Position numbers and translations under genes: made by a program. Below are positions 62,680-64,000 of a stretch of DNA of 64,000 nt, one piece after another. Origin of the DNA: an uncultured Pelagibacteraceae bacterium (GTDB lineage Bacteria; Pseudomonadota; Alphaproteobacteria; Pelagibacterales; Pelagibacteraceae); assembly GCA_902582385.1 (NCBI GenBank), contig CACHRX010000002.1, forward strand, positions 1-64,000, given 5' to 3'. Position 1 is the first letter of the stretch. Each line of letters starts with the position of its first letter. Below the pieces are notes generated by a model that was given only the letters and a program-made list of their open reading frames with translations, was not told the DNA's origin and did no database searches.

Positions 62680-64000
62680 ATGAAAGAAGAATTATTATTT
62701 TGTCCTCTTGGAGGATCTGGAGAAATTGGAATGAACATGAACCTTTTTGGCTATGGTGAGCCTGGAGATCATAAATGGATAATGGTTGACATAGGAGTTA
62801 CATTTGCAGATGATACAATTCCTGGTATAGATCTTATATATCCTGATCCAGGTTTTATCGTTGAGAGAAAAGATAACTTATTAGGTATTATATTAACCCA
62901 CGCCCACGAAGATCATATAGGCGCCATTGCACATTTATGGCCTCAGCTTAAATGTAAAATATATGCAACACCTTTTACTGCAATATTAATAAAAGAAAAA
63001 TTTAAAGAAAAACATATCGACATAACCGATAATTTAAAAATTGTAGAATTAAACGGTAATGTATCATTAGAACCTTTTGATATAGAATATATTACATTAA
63101 CACACTCTATTTTAGAACCCAATGGTCTAAGAATTAAGACCCCAGCAGGAGTTATACTTCACACAGGAGATTGGAAAGTTGACCCCAATCCTTTAATCGG
63201 AGATGAAATAAATTCTAAAAGATTAAAAGAAATAGGTGATGAAGGTGTTTTAGCCATGATTTGTGACTCAACAAATGTTTTTAGCGCAGGAAGATCTGGT
63301 TCAGAATTAGATGTTAGAAAAAATTTATTATCAATAATGAGTCGATTAAAAAAAAGAATTATAATTACTTCATTTGCATCCAATGTTGCAAGAATGGAAA
63401 CAGCATTTTATTGTGCAGAAAAAACTGGTAGACAAATTTCCTTGGTTGGTAGATCAATGCATAGAATTTATAAAGCAGCTAGACAATGTGGATATTTAAA
63501 AAATACAATTGAGCCTATTGATCCAAGAGAAGCAAAAAAAATTTCTAGAGAAAAAATTGTTTATTTATGCACAGGAAGCCAAGGCGAACCTATGGGAGCA
63601 ATGATGAGGATATCTAATTATACACATCCAGATGTCTTTATAGAAAAAAATGATGCAGTGATTTTTTCATCAAAAATAATACCTGGCAATGAAAAGAAAC
63701 TATATAAATTACATAATCAATTAGTTAAAGATGGAATTGAAGTCATTTCAGAGGAAACTGAGTTTATTCATGTTTCCGGACATCCAAACCGCGAAGATCT
63801 GAAAGATATGTATGAATGGGTGAAACCAAAATGTGTTATACCGGTCCATGGTGAACATAGACACATGATAGAACATATTAATTTTGCAAAAGAAATGCAG
63901 GTACCCTATCCTGTTCAAGTTGAAAATGGAGATATAGTAAAATTATACCCAGGTAATGAACCAGAAGTTTATGACAAAGCTCCAAGTGGTAGATTATACT
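62680..64000 (+). CDS. rnj: Ribonuclease J (MBL / beta-CASP), truncated by window end
   Basis: Open frame MKEELLFCPLGGSGEIGMNMNLFGYGEPGDHKWIMVDIGVTFADDTIPGIDLIYPD..., ILTHAHEDHIGAIAHLW, CTGSQGEPMGAMMRI, VHGEHRH. Confidence 0.92.
   Translation, partial: MKEELLFCPLGGSGEIGMNMNLFGYGEPGDHKWIMVDIGVTFADDTIPGIDLIYPDPGFIVERKDNLLGIILTHAHEDHIGAIAHLWPQLKCKIYATPFTAILIKEKFKEKHIDITDNLKIVELNGNVSLEPFDIEYITLTHSILEPNGLRIKTPAGVILHTGDWKVDPNPLIGDEINSKRLKEIGDEGVLAMICDSTNVFSAGRSGSELDVRKNLLSIMSRLKKRIIITSFASNVARMETAFYCAEKTGRQISLVGRSMHRIYKAARQCGYLKNTIEPIDPREAKKISREKIVYLCTGSQGEPMGAMMRISNYTHPDVFIEKNDAVIFSSKIIPGNEKKLYKLHNQLVKDGIEVISEETEFIHVSGHPNREDLKDMYEWVKPKCVIPVHGEHRHMIEHINFAKEMQVPYPVQVENGDIVKLYPGNEPEVYDKAPSGRLY

Noticed and set aside
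1-64000. CRISPR arrays, transposons, prophage, toxin-antitoxin or restriction systems
   Set aside because: No regularly spaced repeats, transposase/integrase motifs or defence-system genes were recognised on reading.

Overview
AT-rich, tightly packed alphaproteobacterial window, most consistent with SAR11/Pelagibacterales (inferred from composition, very short intergenic gaps, gene content and gene order; no taxonomic search was run). Core blocks: partial alanine dehydrogenase, recX, cysQ-like, mnmA, metC-like, pabB/pabA/pabC, aprM-aprB-aprA, suyA/suyB, xsc, TRAP transporter, tig-clpP-clpX-lon, nuoA-N, birA-like, coaX and a partial RNase J. RNA genes: tRNA-Leu(UAG), tRNA-Val(UAC) and tRNA-Asp(GUC), plus a clear cobalamin riboswitch at about 42436-42552. 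Strongest candidate for an under-described system: a self-contained cobalamin unit (riboswitch, TonB-dependent receptor, small polytopic membrane protein, B12-type radical SAM enzyme) at 42436-47208, with no BtuCDF and no cobalamin biosynthesis genes in the window. Next are a SxtJ-like / DUF5989-like / SGNH / carbamoyltransferase cassette whose first gene overlaps the end of xsc, and a sulfonate-to-sulfite module (suyAB, xsc, aprMBA) with two different anion exporter families. No CRISPR arrays, transposases, prophage genes or rRNA genes were seen. Family calls come from reading the translated proteins and are not database-verified.
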